This document shows, in pieces, positions 1 through 7,846 of a stretch of DNA of 64,000 nt; position 1 is the stretch's first letter, and each line of letters begins with the position of its first letter. Where the stretch lies: contig NZ_KE159715.1 of the NCBI RefSeq assembly GCF_000403455.2, positions 169,637 through 233,636 of the forward strand, in the 5' to 3' direction. The position numbers were made by a program, and so were the translations under genes. The notes beneath the pieces were generated by a model. That model was not told the origin of the DNA and searched no databases. It saw only the letters and a list, made by a program, of their open reading frames with translations. Source of the DNA: Dorea sp. 5-2 (GTDB lineage Bacteria > Bacillota > Clostridia > Lachnospirales > Lachnospiraceae).

Positions 1-1755
1 CTGGTTCTTTTCTAATAGGCTCCAATCCAGCCAGGAGGTGATATTATCCTGGCAATAGGCATTGTTGTTGCCGTATTGTGTGTTGCAGAATTCATCGCCG
101 GCAAGAAACATGGGAATTCCTCTGCTGCACATGAGTATGGCGAAAGCATTGCGTATCATACGCCGCCGCAGGTTAAGGACCTCAGGATTGTCAGTTTCGC
201 CCTCAACACCGCAATTCCAACTGTTGTTGTCATTGGCGCCGTCTGTATTGTTCCAGCCGTTTTTCTCATTATGTTTTACGTTATATGAAAATAAATCGTT
301 CATAGTGAATCCGTCATGGCAGGTAATGAAGTTGACAGAGGCATTTTCTCTGGATTTTACTTCATAGATATCTCTGGAACCAATGATCCTCTGCGCGGCA
401 GCCTGAGCCATACCATTATCGCCTTTCAGGTATCGGCGCATATCATCGCGGTATCTTCCGTTCCACTCAGCCCAGCGGTTCCAGGAAGGGAATGTACCAA
501 CTTGATAGAGTCCGTCCGCATCCCATGCCTCGGCGATCAGTTTAACATCCCCAAGTATAGGGTCAAAAGCAAGCGACTGAAGAAGAGGCGGTTTGCTCAT
601 TGGCGAGCCGTCCTCATTCCGTCCGAGAATAGAGGCAAGGTCAAACCGGAAACCATTGATCCTATAGGTATTCACCCAATAGCGCAGACAATCCAGGATC
701 ATCTGCCGGACAATGGGGTGATTGCAATTCAACGAATTGCCGCATCCGCTGAAATTATAATAATATCCTTCCGGCGTCAGAAGGTAGTAGATATTATTGT
801 CGAATCCTTTGAAAGAGAAAAAGGGACCGTCTTCATTTCCTTCTGCCGTATGATTGAATACAACATCCAGATATACTTCGATTCCATGCTGGTTGAAGAT
901 CTGGATCAGATTCTTTAATTCGTTTCCTTCCCGGTTATACTCCTGGCTCGCCGTATAACTGGTGTTGGGAGCGAAGAAGCTTACCGTGTTATAGCCCCAG
1001 TAATTATAGAGCTTTTCACCGTCCACTTCCCGGTAATCCTGCATTTCGTCAAATTCGAAGATCGGCATTAATTCAACGACATTTACACCAAGTTCCAGGA
1101 GATGGGGGAGTTTCTCAAGGAGCCCCGCAAAGGTGCCTGGATGTTCGACTCCGGAAGAACTGTGTTTGGTAAATCCGCGGACATGCAGTTCATATATGAT
1201 CAGATCTTCTGTAGGAAGAAGCGGCGGTGCAAGATTGCCCCAGTCAAAGTCATCTTTAACAACACGTGCCTTATAGTGCTGCCCGCGGGGCGCCCGGTCG
1301 CCCCAGTGGCTCTGTCCGGTGACGGCACGTGCGTAGGGATCCAGAAGATATTTGTTACGGTTAAAGATAAGCCCTTTATCTGGTTCATATGGACCGTCCA
1401 CACGATAGGCATATTCAAATTCTTCTATATTTAGTTTGAACACGATCATGGAATATACATTTCCGATCCGATAATGCTCCGGAAAAGGAAGGACAGCAAA
1501 GGGTTTCTGCTCTGTCCGATGAAACAGCAGAAGTTCGATAGAAGTTGCACCATGGGAATAGACTGTAAAATTAACGCCACCTGGGATCGCCGTTGCCCCG
1601 TTGATCTCATAGAAACCAGGGCGGACTTCAAAACCGCCTACAATGTCCAGTGGGACCAGATGGATCGTGCGGGGCAGGCCAAAATTCTCAGGGGTGTTTT
1701 TGGATTTTGTCTGTGTTATGATGTGTGGTGTTGTGATCAGTTCTTTTTGGTTCAT
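1..1755 (-). CDS. glgX: Glycogen debranching enzyme GlgX-type (isoamylase family GH13), 3' end beyond window
   Basis: Hydrolyses alpha-1,6 branches of glycogen or limit dextrin in the cytoplasm. Start ATG at 1753-1755 is preceded by a good AGGAGGCGAG site; 585 codons are open to the left edge, so the C-terminus is missing. An N-terminal CBM48-like region (residues about 40-160) is followed by the GH13 barrel. All catalytic carboxylates are present: nucleophile D372 in GFRFDLASI, acid/base E409 in LIAEAWD, and D481 in CHDGFT; DVVFNHT is conserved region I. It stands alone on the minus strand, divergent from nfo. This intact copy is the reference against which the degenerate paralogue at 55400-57187 can be judged. 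The family is certain; choice between GlgX and another isoamylase-type debrancher is likely but not proven. Confidence 0.93.
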   Translation of the reverse strand, partial: MNQKELITTPHIITQTKSKNTPENFGLPRTIHLVPLDIVGGFEVRPGFYEINGATAIPGGVNFTVYSHGATSIELLLFHRTEQKPFAVLPFPEHYRIGNVYSMIVFKLNIEEFEYAYRVDGPYEPDKGLIFNRNKYLLDPYARAVTGQSHWGDRAPRGQHYKARVVKDDFDWGNLAPPLLPTEDLIIYELHVRGFTKHSSSGVEHPGTFAGLLEKLPHLLELGVNVVELMPIFEFDEMQDYREVDGEKLYNYWGYNTVSFFAPNTSYTASQEYNREGNELKNLIQIFNQHGIEVYLDVVFNHTAEGNEDGPFFSFKGFDNNIYYLLTPEGYYYNFSGCGNSLNCNHPIVRQMILDCLRYWVNTYRINGFRFDLASILGRNEDGSPMSKPPLLQSLAFDPILGDVKLIAEAWDADGLYQVGTFPSWNRWAEWNGRYRDDMRRYLKGDNGMAQAAAQRIIGSRDIYEVKSRENASVNFITCHDGFTMNDLFSYNVKHNEKNGWNNTDGANDNNSWNCGVEGETDNPEVLNLRRRMIRNAFAILMCSRGIPMFLAGDEFCNTQYGNNNAYCQDNITSWLDWSLLEKNQ

Positions 1756-1863
1756 AGCTCGCCTCCTAAATGAATAAAATACTGATAACAGTATATCGGC
1801 ATTTGAGGCATAATTCAATAGGGATCGGCAAACTTCCGGCCGTATGCGACATTTTATTCCCGT

Positions 1864-1954
1864 GAGCAACGAGCCAAGCGGGCATGCTTGCATGCACATT
1901 TGGCGACTGCCGCGAGGGTCAAATACCCCGCTGCTCTGCAACGGTGTATTTGAC
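1864..1954. repeat. Intergenic hairpin-rich element, possible dispersed repeat
   Basis: Between glgX and nfo lies a GC-rich block with a GCATGC-TTGCATGC palindromic segment followed by a stem-loop whose arms GTCAAATAC (1918-1926) and GTATTTGAC (1946-1954) are perfectly complementary. It has no coding frame. It looks like a species-specific intergenic repeat, but only one copy is in this window, so this is a guess. The rest of 1756-1863 shows nothing I can assign. Confidence 0.35.
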
Positions 1955-1983
1955 TTGACTTTTTTAGGCGGCTGCCCTATGAT
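1955..1983 (+). promoter_or_regulatory. Sigma-A promoter of nfo-trmO
   Basis: TTGACT (-35) and TATGAT (-10) with a 17-nt spacer, about 45 bases before the nfo start. It begins directly after the hairpin arm ending at 1954, so the hairpin abuts the promoter. Confidence 0.75.
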
Positions 1984-2026
1984 GTCTGTATGTTTACTAA
2001 AAGAAAAATATATAGGAGATGGAGAT

Positions 2027-2866
2027 ATGCTGACTATAGGGACACATATGTCGATTGCGAAAGGGTTGGCGAAGACTGCTGAGAATGTGGTGTGGATGGG
2101 GGCGAACACCATGCAGATTTTCAGCCGGAATCCCCGGGGGTCAAATTATAAAGTATATTCTAAGCAGGAGATCGAAGCGTTTCAGAAGATCCGTAAGGAG
2201 AATTCCTTCGGCGCTCTGCTTGCCCATGCCCCATATACGATGAATCTTGCGAGCGGTCAGGAACGTGTGTATGAATTCGCGTGTACGGTGATCCGGGAGG
2301 ATATAGCAAGGATGGATGAGATCGGCATGGAGAATCTGGTCTTTCATCCGGGCAGCCATACGGGGATCGGGATTGAGAGAGGAATTGAGAATATTATACG
2401 GGGACTCGACCAGGCAATTATGGGGAAGGAGAAGATCACGGTTCTTTTGGAAACGATGACAGGTAAAGGGACAGAAGTAGGCGCAAGGTTTGAAGAGTTG
2501 AAGGCGATCCGGGATGGAGTAAAGCATCCGGAACGGATCGGAATCTGTCTGGATACGTGTCATGTGTTTGCGGCAGGATATGATATTGTAAATGATCTGG
2601 AAGGCGTAATAAAAGAATTTGACCGGGTGCTTGGGATAGAGTTGTTAAAGGCGGTTCATTTGAATGACAGTATGATGCCGTTCGCATCACATAAGGACAG
2701 GCATGCGGCTATTGGAGAAGGTGTGATCGGGATGGAGGCTCTGCTTGCAGTGATGAGACATCCTCTTTTGAAAGAGTTGCCGTTTTATCTGGAAACACCA
2801 TTAGACGATCAGGGACATAAAGAAGAGATCAGGATGCTGAAGGAAGAGTTGGGGAGAAAAATATGA
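2027..2866 (+). CDS. nfo: Endonuclease IV (AP endonuclease, deoxyribonuclease IV)
   Basis: Cleaves 5' to abasic sites in base-excision repair, with a trinuclear zinc centre in a TIM barrel. 279 residues, normal for the family. The open frame extends upstream to 1844, but the true start is ATG 2027 ([13 protein letters not shown]), which has a TAGGAGATGGAG site and matches the usual N-terminus. Family motifs are visible: [38 protein letters not shown] and [11 protein letters not shown], which carry the zinc-binding His, Asp and Glu residues. It overlaps trmO by 4 bases (ATGA), so the two are translationally coupled. Confidence 0.95.
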   Translation: MLTIGTHMSIAKGLAKTAENVVWMGANTMQIFSRNPRGSNYKVYSKQEIEAFQKIRKENSFGALLAHAPYTMNLASGQERVYEFACTVIREDIARMDEIGMENLVFHPGSHTGIGIERGIENIIRGLDQAIMGKEKITVLLETMTGKGTEVGARFEELKAIRDGVKHPERIGICLDTCHVFAAGYDIVNDLEGVIKEFDRVLGIELLKAVHLNDSMMPFASHKDRHAAIGEGVIGMEALLAVMRHPLLKELPFYLETPLDDQGHKEEIRMLKEELGRKI

Positions 2867-3645
2867 GTATGGAAGACACGAATCTCAGCCTGAAGGTAAT
2901 TGCATATATCCGCACGGATTTTCCGGAGAAATTCGGGATACCGAGGCAGAGCGGACTTGCCGCCACAAGGGGGGAGATCATCTTTGAGCAGGAGTTTCGA
3001 CATCCGGAGGCGCTCAGAGGATTGGAAGCTTATTCGTATATCTGGCTTATATGGGGATTCTCGAAGGTCGTGCAGAAAGGATGGGCGCCTACGGTCAGGC
3101 CGCCGAGACTGGGAGGTAACCGGAGGATGGGGGTATTTGCCACCCGGTCGCCCTTTCGCCCGAATCCACTGGGGTTATCCTGTGTAAAATTGGAAAGGAT
3201 TGAAGAACGCAAAGGCGAGGGATATGTTCTGCATGTCCGGGGAGCGGATCTGATGGATGGGACGCCGATTTATGATATCAAGCCTTATCTTCCTTATGTA
3301 GACTGCCATTCCGACGCTGCGGGCGGATTCACTGAGCAAGTGAAGGACTATTCTCTTCAGGTAGAGATCCCGGATAAATGGGCAGAAGCGATCCCGGAGG
3401 AACACAGAGAAGCTCTGATGCAGATATTGGCACAGGATCCAAGACCATCTTATCAGGAAGATCCGCAGAGAATATACGGTATGGGGTATGCGGGAATGAA
3501 TATCCGATTTCAGGTAAGGGGGCGCGTACTGACCGTATGCGGGGTATACGAGTGTGCTGACCGTACTGCCTCCTTGCCTATTCGTCCATCTGCCGCGTTG
3601 GATTTTCTATCTGTAGACACCGCTACGCCGTCGAAGCAGCCATAG
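2863..3645 (+). CDS. trmO: tRNA (N6-threonylcarbamoyladenosine37-N6)-methyltransferase TrmO (TsaA/YaeB family)
   Basis: SAM-dependent methylation of t6A37 in tRNA-Thr by analogy with E. coli TrmO. 260 residues. The YaeB/TsaA beta-barrel domain covers about residues 8-150, with the signature [13 protein letters not shown] and [14 protein letters not shown]; the C-terminal part includes [10 protein letters not shown]. Start ATG 2863 overlaps the nfo stop codon; a second in-frame ATG follows two codons later and cannot be excluded. No role in copper metabolism is implied by the downstream genes, which have their own promoter. Confidence 0.9.
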   Translation: MSMEDTNLSLKVIAYIRTDFPEKFGIPRQSGLAATRGEIIFEQEFRHPEALRGLEAYSYIWLIWGFSKVVQKGWAPTVRPPRLGGNRRMGVFATRSPFRPNPLGLSCVKLERIEERKGEGYVLHVRGADLMDGTPIYDIKPYLPYVDCHSDAAGGFTEQVKDYSLQVEIPDKWAEAIPEEHREALMQILAQDPRPSYQEDPQRIYGMGYAGMNIRFQVRGRVLTVCGVYECADRTASLPIRPSAALDFLSVDTATPSKQP

Positions 3646-3662
3646 TAAAGGGCTGCTTTTTT
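3634..3662 (+). terminator. Rho-independent terminator after trmO
   Basis: Arms AAGCAGCC (3634-3641) and GGCTGCTT (3651-3658) followed by a T run. The 5' arm includes the last codons of trmO and the loop holds its stop codon. Confidence 0.85.
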
Positions 3663-3699
3663 GATCTGCACAGAAGTGAGGTATTTGGTAAAAAAGTAC

Positions 3700-3728
3700 T
3701 TGCAATATACCCCATAAGGGTATATACT
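3700..3728 (+). promoter_or_regulatory. csoR-copA promoter with embedded CsoR-type operator
   Basis: TTGCAA-17-TATACT is a near-consensus promoter. The spacer and -10 are occupied by a perfect inverted repeat, ATATACCC-CATAA-GGGTATAT (3705-3725). TACCC...GGGTA is the known style of CsoR operators, so Cu(I)-free CsoR should block RNA polymerase here and copper should relieve it. Confidence 0.8.
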
Positions 3729-3831
3729 GTGTTTAATGTAATTGTTGTAATAGTGAAGAAAAAAATATGCAATGTATAATTGAGAAAATGATTTCTCAGA
3801 ACGTTTAGGAAGGAGGCGTGGAAATATACGA

Positions 3832-4194
3832 TTGCAGTCTTTCGGGTATCGCATGACGGAGCACCGGAGCCTTAGCGTATATTGCTGTCAAATGGAGAAG
3901 AAAAAGGAATGTTGTCATAAGACAAAAGAACGCACGGAGAAAGAATACAAAGATCTGTGCAATCGCCTGAGCCGTATAGAAGGGCAGGTAAGAGGGATCA
4001 AGAAGATGGTGGAGAACGATGTATATTGTACGGATATCCTGATACAGGTATCAGCGGTGAATGCAGCCTTAAATAGTTTTAATAAAGTGCTTCTTGCCAA
4101 TCATATCCGGACTTGTGTTGCGGAGGATATCCGGGCGGGGAAGGAAGAAACTCTAGATGAATTGGTTGACACACTGCAGAAGCTGATGCGGTGA
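3832..4194 (+). CDS. csoR: CsoR-family copper-sensing repressor (DUF156)
   Basis: Four-helix DNA-binding protein that releases DNA on binding Cu(I). The Cu ligands of the family are all present: Cys in NDVYCTDIL and the His/Cys pair in NHIRTCV; the DNA-contact helix reads NRLSRIEGQVRGIKKM. The start is uncertain. TTG 3832 follows AAGGAGGCG by 15 bases (120 residues); ATG 3853 and ATG 3892 (MEKKKECCHKT, 100 residues) lack good ribosome sites, although 100 residues is closer to the family norm. It lies first in the operon with copA, 62 bases upstream, behind an operator that fits autoregulation. Confidence 0.9.
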   Translation: MQSFGYRMTEHRSLSVYCCQMEKKKECCHKTKERTEKEYKDLCNRLSRIEGQVRGIKKMVENDVYCTDILIQVSAVNAALNSFNKVLLANHIRTCVAEDIRAGKEETLDELVDTLQKLMR

Positions 4195-4256
4195 CCGGCA
4201 CAAAAGATTTCGGCGGCACATAGTATTTGCAAAATTTTGATGTAAGGAGGAGGATT

Positions 4257-6893
4257 ATGGAACAATATATGGTAAAGGGGATGAGCTGTGCGGCATGCAG
4301 CGCCCGTATCGAAAAGGCGGTCTCCGGGGTGGAGGGTGTGACGTCCTGTTCGGTAAGCCTTTTGACAAATTCCATGGGTGTGGAAGGCGACGTCTCTTCG
4401 GCAGAAGTCATAGCCGCTGTGGAAGCCGCGGGATATGGTGCAAAGAAAAGGACGGCGGGCAGTGATGATAAGGCGTTCTCGGCGGCTGCATCAGGAGAAG
4501 AGCTACTGAAGGATACGGAGACACCGGTTCTGAGAAGAAGGCTGATCGTATCACTTGGCTTCCTGATTCCGCTGATGTATGTTTCTATGGGGCACATGAT
4601 GTGGAACTGGCCAATGCCGGGTATCCTTGCAGGAAATCATGTGGCTCTGGGATTGATTCAGTTGTTGTTCACAACGGCTGTTATGATCGCCAATCAAAAA
4701 TTTTTCATCAGTGGGTTTAAGAGTCTGTGGCATCGTGCCCCTAATATGGATACACTGGTGGCGCTTGGAGCCGGGGCATCTTATGTCTATAGTACGTATG
4801 CATTGTTTGCCATGACGGATGCGCAGATGCGTATGGATATGAGTGCGTTAATGTCCTACATGCATGAATTCTATTTTGAGTCTGCGGCGATGATCTTGAC
4901 GCTTATTACCGTCGGGAAGATGTTGGAGGCGCGTTCCAAAGGAAAGACGACAGATGCACTGAAGAGTCTGATGAAGCTGGCGCCTAAGACGGCGGTTGTA
5001 ATAAGAGACGGCATGGAGCAGGAAATACCTGTAGATCAAGTGCAAAGAAAAGATATATTTGTAGTGAAGCCCGGGGAGAATATTCCGGTGGATGGTGTGG
5101 TGGTAGAAGGGAACAGTGCGGTGAACGAGTCGGCGCTGACCGGAGAGAGTATACCCGTTGATAAGGAAGTGGGAAACCAGGTATCCGCGGCTACGATGAA
5201 CCAGTCCGGATACTTAAAGTGCGAGGCGACCAGGGTAGGAGAAGATACGACGCTTTCTCAGATCATCAAGATGGTCAGTGATGCGGCGGCGACGAAAGCT
5301 CCGATCGCAAAGATCGCAGATCAAGTATCCGGTGTGTTTGTTCCGGCTGTTATCGGTATTGCAGCGGTTACGATCGCCGTATGGTTATTGGTTGGGCAAA
5401 GTCTTGGATTTGCGTTGGCAAGGGGAATATCGGTGTTGGTGATCAGCTGTCCGTGTGCCCTGGGGCTTGCTACGCCGGTAGCGATCATGGTGGGTAATGG
5501 AATGGGCGCCAGACACGGGATCATGTTTAAGACAGCGGTGTCATTGGAAGAGACCGGAAAGATGCAGATCGTTGCTCTGGATAAAACCGGTACGATCACA
5601 AGCGGGGAACCGAAGGTCACAGATATCATACCGGCGGAGGGTATAACAGAAGAAGAGCTTCTTAAGATGGCTTATGCCCTGGAGAGAAAGAGCGAGCATC
5701 CCCTTGCCAGGGCGGTGACGGAGCTTGCACAGGAGAGAGGGCTTGCAGGAGATCCAGAAAGAGAGTTTGATAAAGCAGGGCATATGGAAGGAAATCCAAG
5801 GCTGGAAGTGACGGATTTCCAGGCGGTTCCGGGTAACGGACTGTACGGGCAGCTTGGTGGAGATAAACTGACCGGAGGGAATCTTGCCTATATCAAAAGG
5901 AGCGCCTCCGTATCTGCAAAGATAGAGGAGAAAGCGGCAGAACTTGCCGGAGAAGGTAAGACGCCGTTGTTCTTTGGAAGGAACGGGCGGTTTATCGGTA
6001 TGATCGCGGTGGCAGATGTGATCAAAGAAGACAGCCCAAAAGCTGTGAAGGAATTGCAGAATATGGGGATTCAGGTCGTGATGCTGACCGGAGATAACGA
6101 AAGGACCGCGCGGGCGATCGGCAGGCAGGCAGGAGTAGATGAAGTGATCGCGGGTGTTCTTCCGGACGGGAAGGAAAACGTGATCCGAAATCTTATGAAA
6201 ATGGGCAAGACAGCTATGGTTGGAGACGGGATCAATGACGCGCCGGCGCTTACAAGGGCCGATATAGGGATCGCGATCGGTGCGGGAACAGATATAGCCA
6301 TTGATGCGGCGGATGTTGTGTTGATGAAGAGCCGGCTGAGTGATGTGCCGGCGGCGATCCGATTAAGCCGTGCGACGCTCCGCAATATCCATGAGAATCT
6401 GTTCTGGGCATTCTTCTACAATGTGATAGGGATCCCGCTTGCGGCAGGAGTGTGGTACACACTTCTGGGATGGAAGCTGAATCCGATGTTCGGTGCTGCG
6501 GCAATGAGCCTCTCAAGCTTTTGTGTTGTGACCAATGCATTGCGGCTGAATTGGTTCAGGATGCATGATGCGTCGAAGGATAAAAGGTTGAAAAGACAGG
6601 CTGTCATTTCAAATAAAAAAGAGGATATGGGAAACGAAGTGTTGCAAAAAAGTATTTCCCATGTAAAAAAGGAGGACATAACCATGACGAAGACTATGAA
6701 GATTGAAGGAATGATGTGCGGGCATTGTGAAGCAAGAGTGAAAAAGTGCCTGGAAGCACTTCCGCAGGTAGAGGAAGCGGCAGTAAGCCATGAAACCGGT
6801 ACGGCGGTCCTGACGCTGAATGCGGAAGTGGCGGACGATCTGTTGAAGCAGACGGTGGAAGCCCAGGATTATCAGGTGTTAGGGGTCGAATAA
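4257..6893 (+). CDS. copA: Cu(I)-exporting P1B-type ATPase CopA with C-terminal CopZ-like domain fused
   Basis: Exports Cu+ across the cytoplasmic membrane using ATP. Start ATG 4257 has TAAGGAGGAGG; 878 residues, longer than usual. Order: N-terminal HMA domain with GMSCAACS (res 7-14), eight-helix P1B core with the CPC metal motif in SCPCALG, phosphorylation motif DKTGTIT, HP motif in SEHPLARA, and GDGINDAP. After the last helix comes a Lys-rich linker (about res 780-809) and a second HMA domain with MMCGHC. The linker looks like a former intergenic region: it includes a perfect ribosome site and an in-frame ATG at 6684 (see separate entry), so a free CopZ chaperone may also be made. Co-transcribed with csoR. 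Confidence 0.95.
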   Translation: MEQYMVKGMSCAACSARIEKAVSGVEGVTSCSVSLLTNSMGVEGDVSSAEVIAAVEAAGYGAKKRTAGSDDKAFSAAASGEELLKDTETPVLRRRLIVSLGFLIPLMYVSMGHMMWNWPMPGILAGNHVALGLIQLLFTTAVMIANQKFFISGFKSLWHRAPNMDTLVALGAGASYVYSTYALFAMTDAQMRMDMSALMSYMHEFYFESAAMILTLITVGKMLEARSKGKTTDALKSLMKLAPKTAVVIRDGMEQEIPVDQVQRKDIFVVKPGENIPVDGVVVEGNSAVNESALTGESIPVDKEVGNQVSAATMNQSGYLKCEATRVGEDTTLSQIIKMVSDAAATKAPIAKIADQVSGVFVPAVIGIAAVTIAVWLLVGQSLGFALARGISVLVISCPCALGLATPVAIMVGNGMGARHGIMFKTAVSLEETGKMQIVALDKTGTITSGEPKVTDIIPAEGITEEELLKMAYALERKSEHPLARAVTELAQERGLAGDPEREFDKAGHMEGNPRLEVTDFQAVPGNGLYGQLGGDKLTGGNLAYIKRSASVSAKIEEKAAELAGEGKTPLFFGRNGRFIGMIAVADVIKEDSPKAVKELQNMGIQVVMLTGDNERTARAIGRQAGVDEVIAGVLPDGKENVIRNLMKMGKTAMVGDGINDAPALTRADIGIAIGAGTDIAIDAADVVLMKSRLSDVPAAIRLSRATLRNIHENLFWAFFYNVIGIPLAAGVWYTLLGWKLNPMFGAAAMSLSSFCVVTNALRLNWFRMHDASKDKRLKRQAVISNKKEDMGNEVLQKSISHVKKEDITMTKTMKIEGMMCGHCEARVKKCLEALPQVEEAAVSHETGTAVLTLNAEVADDLLKQTVEAQDYQVLGVE
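6671..6686 (+). promoter_or_regulatory. Internal ribosome binding site and start codon for a separate CopZ inside copA
   Basis: AAAAAAGGAGG followed eight bases later by ATG 6684, in frame with copA. Initiation here gives a 69-residue HMA protein (MTKTMKIEGMMCGHCEAR...), the exact size of a CopZ copper chaperone. A stem (ATGGGAAA near 6628 and TTTCCCAT near 6655) lies just upstream. Use of the site is inferred, not shown. Confidence 0.5.
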
Positions 6894-6914
6894 GAGGTAT
6901 GGGGGACTCCGCCA

Positions 6915-7610
6915 CTATCCGTTTAGGAGCGAGTCGATCAATCGGGATGCTTCGCTCCGGCTGAGGGTCTCGGGGTCCCATGCCAGAGAGGCATGTTTCT
7001 GCCGGCATAATTTTGCCAGGAAAGCAATCTGTTTTTCGGTTGCTGGCTGTGATTTCTTCACCTTATATGTAAGCTGCATAGGTTGAAACAGCGACGGGTA
7101 TTCTGCTTCAAAGTAGTGTGCGAGAGTCTGGTATAATTTTGCCGTAGCGAGCGCGTCATGATAAGCTCTGTGTGCGGCTTTATTTTCGATCTGATAATGT
7201 GCGCACAAGTCTGACAGACTCTTTGAAGGAAGTGCGGACAATGCGGTTTGCGCGATCTTAAGGGTGTCGATCCCGGATTTTTCGAAAGAAAGTCCGCAGC
7301 GGGCGGCGCCCGTTTTCATAAAACTATAATCAAATCTTACGTTGTGCCCGATCAGCACATCATCTTCACAGAAATCCAGAAAAGCCGGGATAACTTCTGC
7401 TTCAGATCTGGCGTCGGCGACCATCTCATTGGTGATTCCGGTGAGATTGGTGATCGTGCCGGAGATCGTATCTTTGGGACGGATAAATTCCATGAAACGC
7501 CCGGCAACTTTTCCGTCTCTTACCTTAAGAGCCCCGATCTCGATGATTTCGTTGATCTGAGGATCTAACCCGGTTGTCTCTACATCAAAAGCGGTATAAG
7601 ATTTTAACAT
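6915..7610 (-). CDS. DnaQ-like 3'-5' exonuclease (DEDDh, Pol III epsilon-type)
   Basis: 231 residues with the RNase T/DnaQ fold. DEDDh residues are visible: D9 and E11 in FDVETTGLD, Asp in GHNVRFDYSF, and the HRAYHDA motif near residue 150. The C-terminal 50 residues (ATEKQIAFLAKLCRQ) resemble a small helical tail that is common in Clostridial homologues. Start ATG at 7608-7610 has AGGAGGTTC. It converges on copA with only 21 bases between stops, and shares a 236-base divergent region with the next gene. It may act in DNA repair or RNA turnover; the specific substrate is unknown. Confidence 0.85.
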   Translation of the reverse strand: MLKSYTAFDVETTGLDPQINEIIEIGALKVRDGKVAGRFMEFIRPKDTISGTITNLTGITNEMVADARSEAEVIPAFLDFCEDDVLIGHNVRFDYSFMKTGAARCGLSFEKSGIDTLKIAQTALSALPSKSLSDLCAHYQIENKAAHRAYHDALATAKLYQTLAHYFEAEYPSLFQPMQLTYKVKKSQPATEKQIAFLAKLCRQKHASLAWDPETLSRSEASRLIDSLLNG

Positions 7611-7772
7611 ATGAACCTCCTAATGTCCGTCTGGACAGATTTTTTCGTAAGTATATAAAACTATTTTTGTACGCAATATGTATATTGTAGCAGATGAACT
7701 GCCAAATTGCCAATATAAATCGCAGTGTTTACCTGCTGCATATTTTTTGTTTGGAATAACAGGCACAGGCTG

Positions 7773-7801
7773 TTGTGCAATCGGAAGACTTAGTATATAA
7801 T
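7773..7801 (+). promoter_or_regulatory. Promoter of the ParB/BMP-phosphoesterase operon
   Basis: TTGTGC-17-TATAAT, about 45 bases before ATG 7847. The rest of the 7611-7846 divergent region shows no clear operator. Confidence 0.6.
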
Positions 7802-7846
7802 GGGAAGGAATTGAAAGGTGTTTTAACATATTAAGGAGGATATTTC

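Noticed and set aside
62..1773. Several plus-strand open frames at the left end
   Set aside because: They are shadows of the minus-strand debranching enzyme, whose frame is open from 1755 to the window edge with all GH13 motifs.
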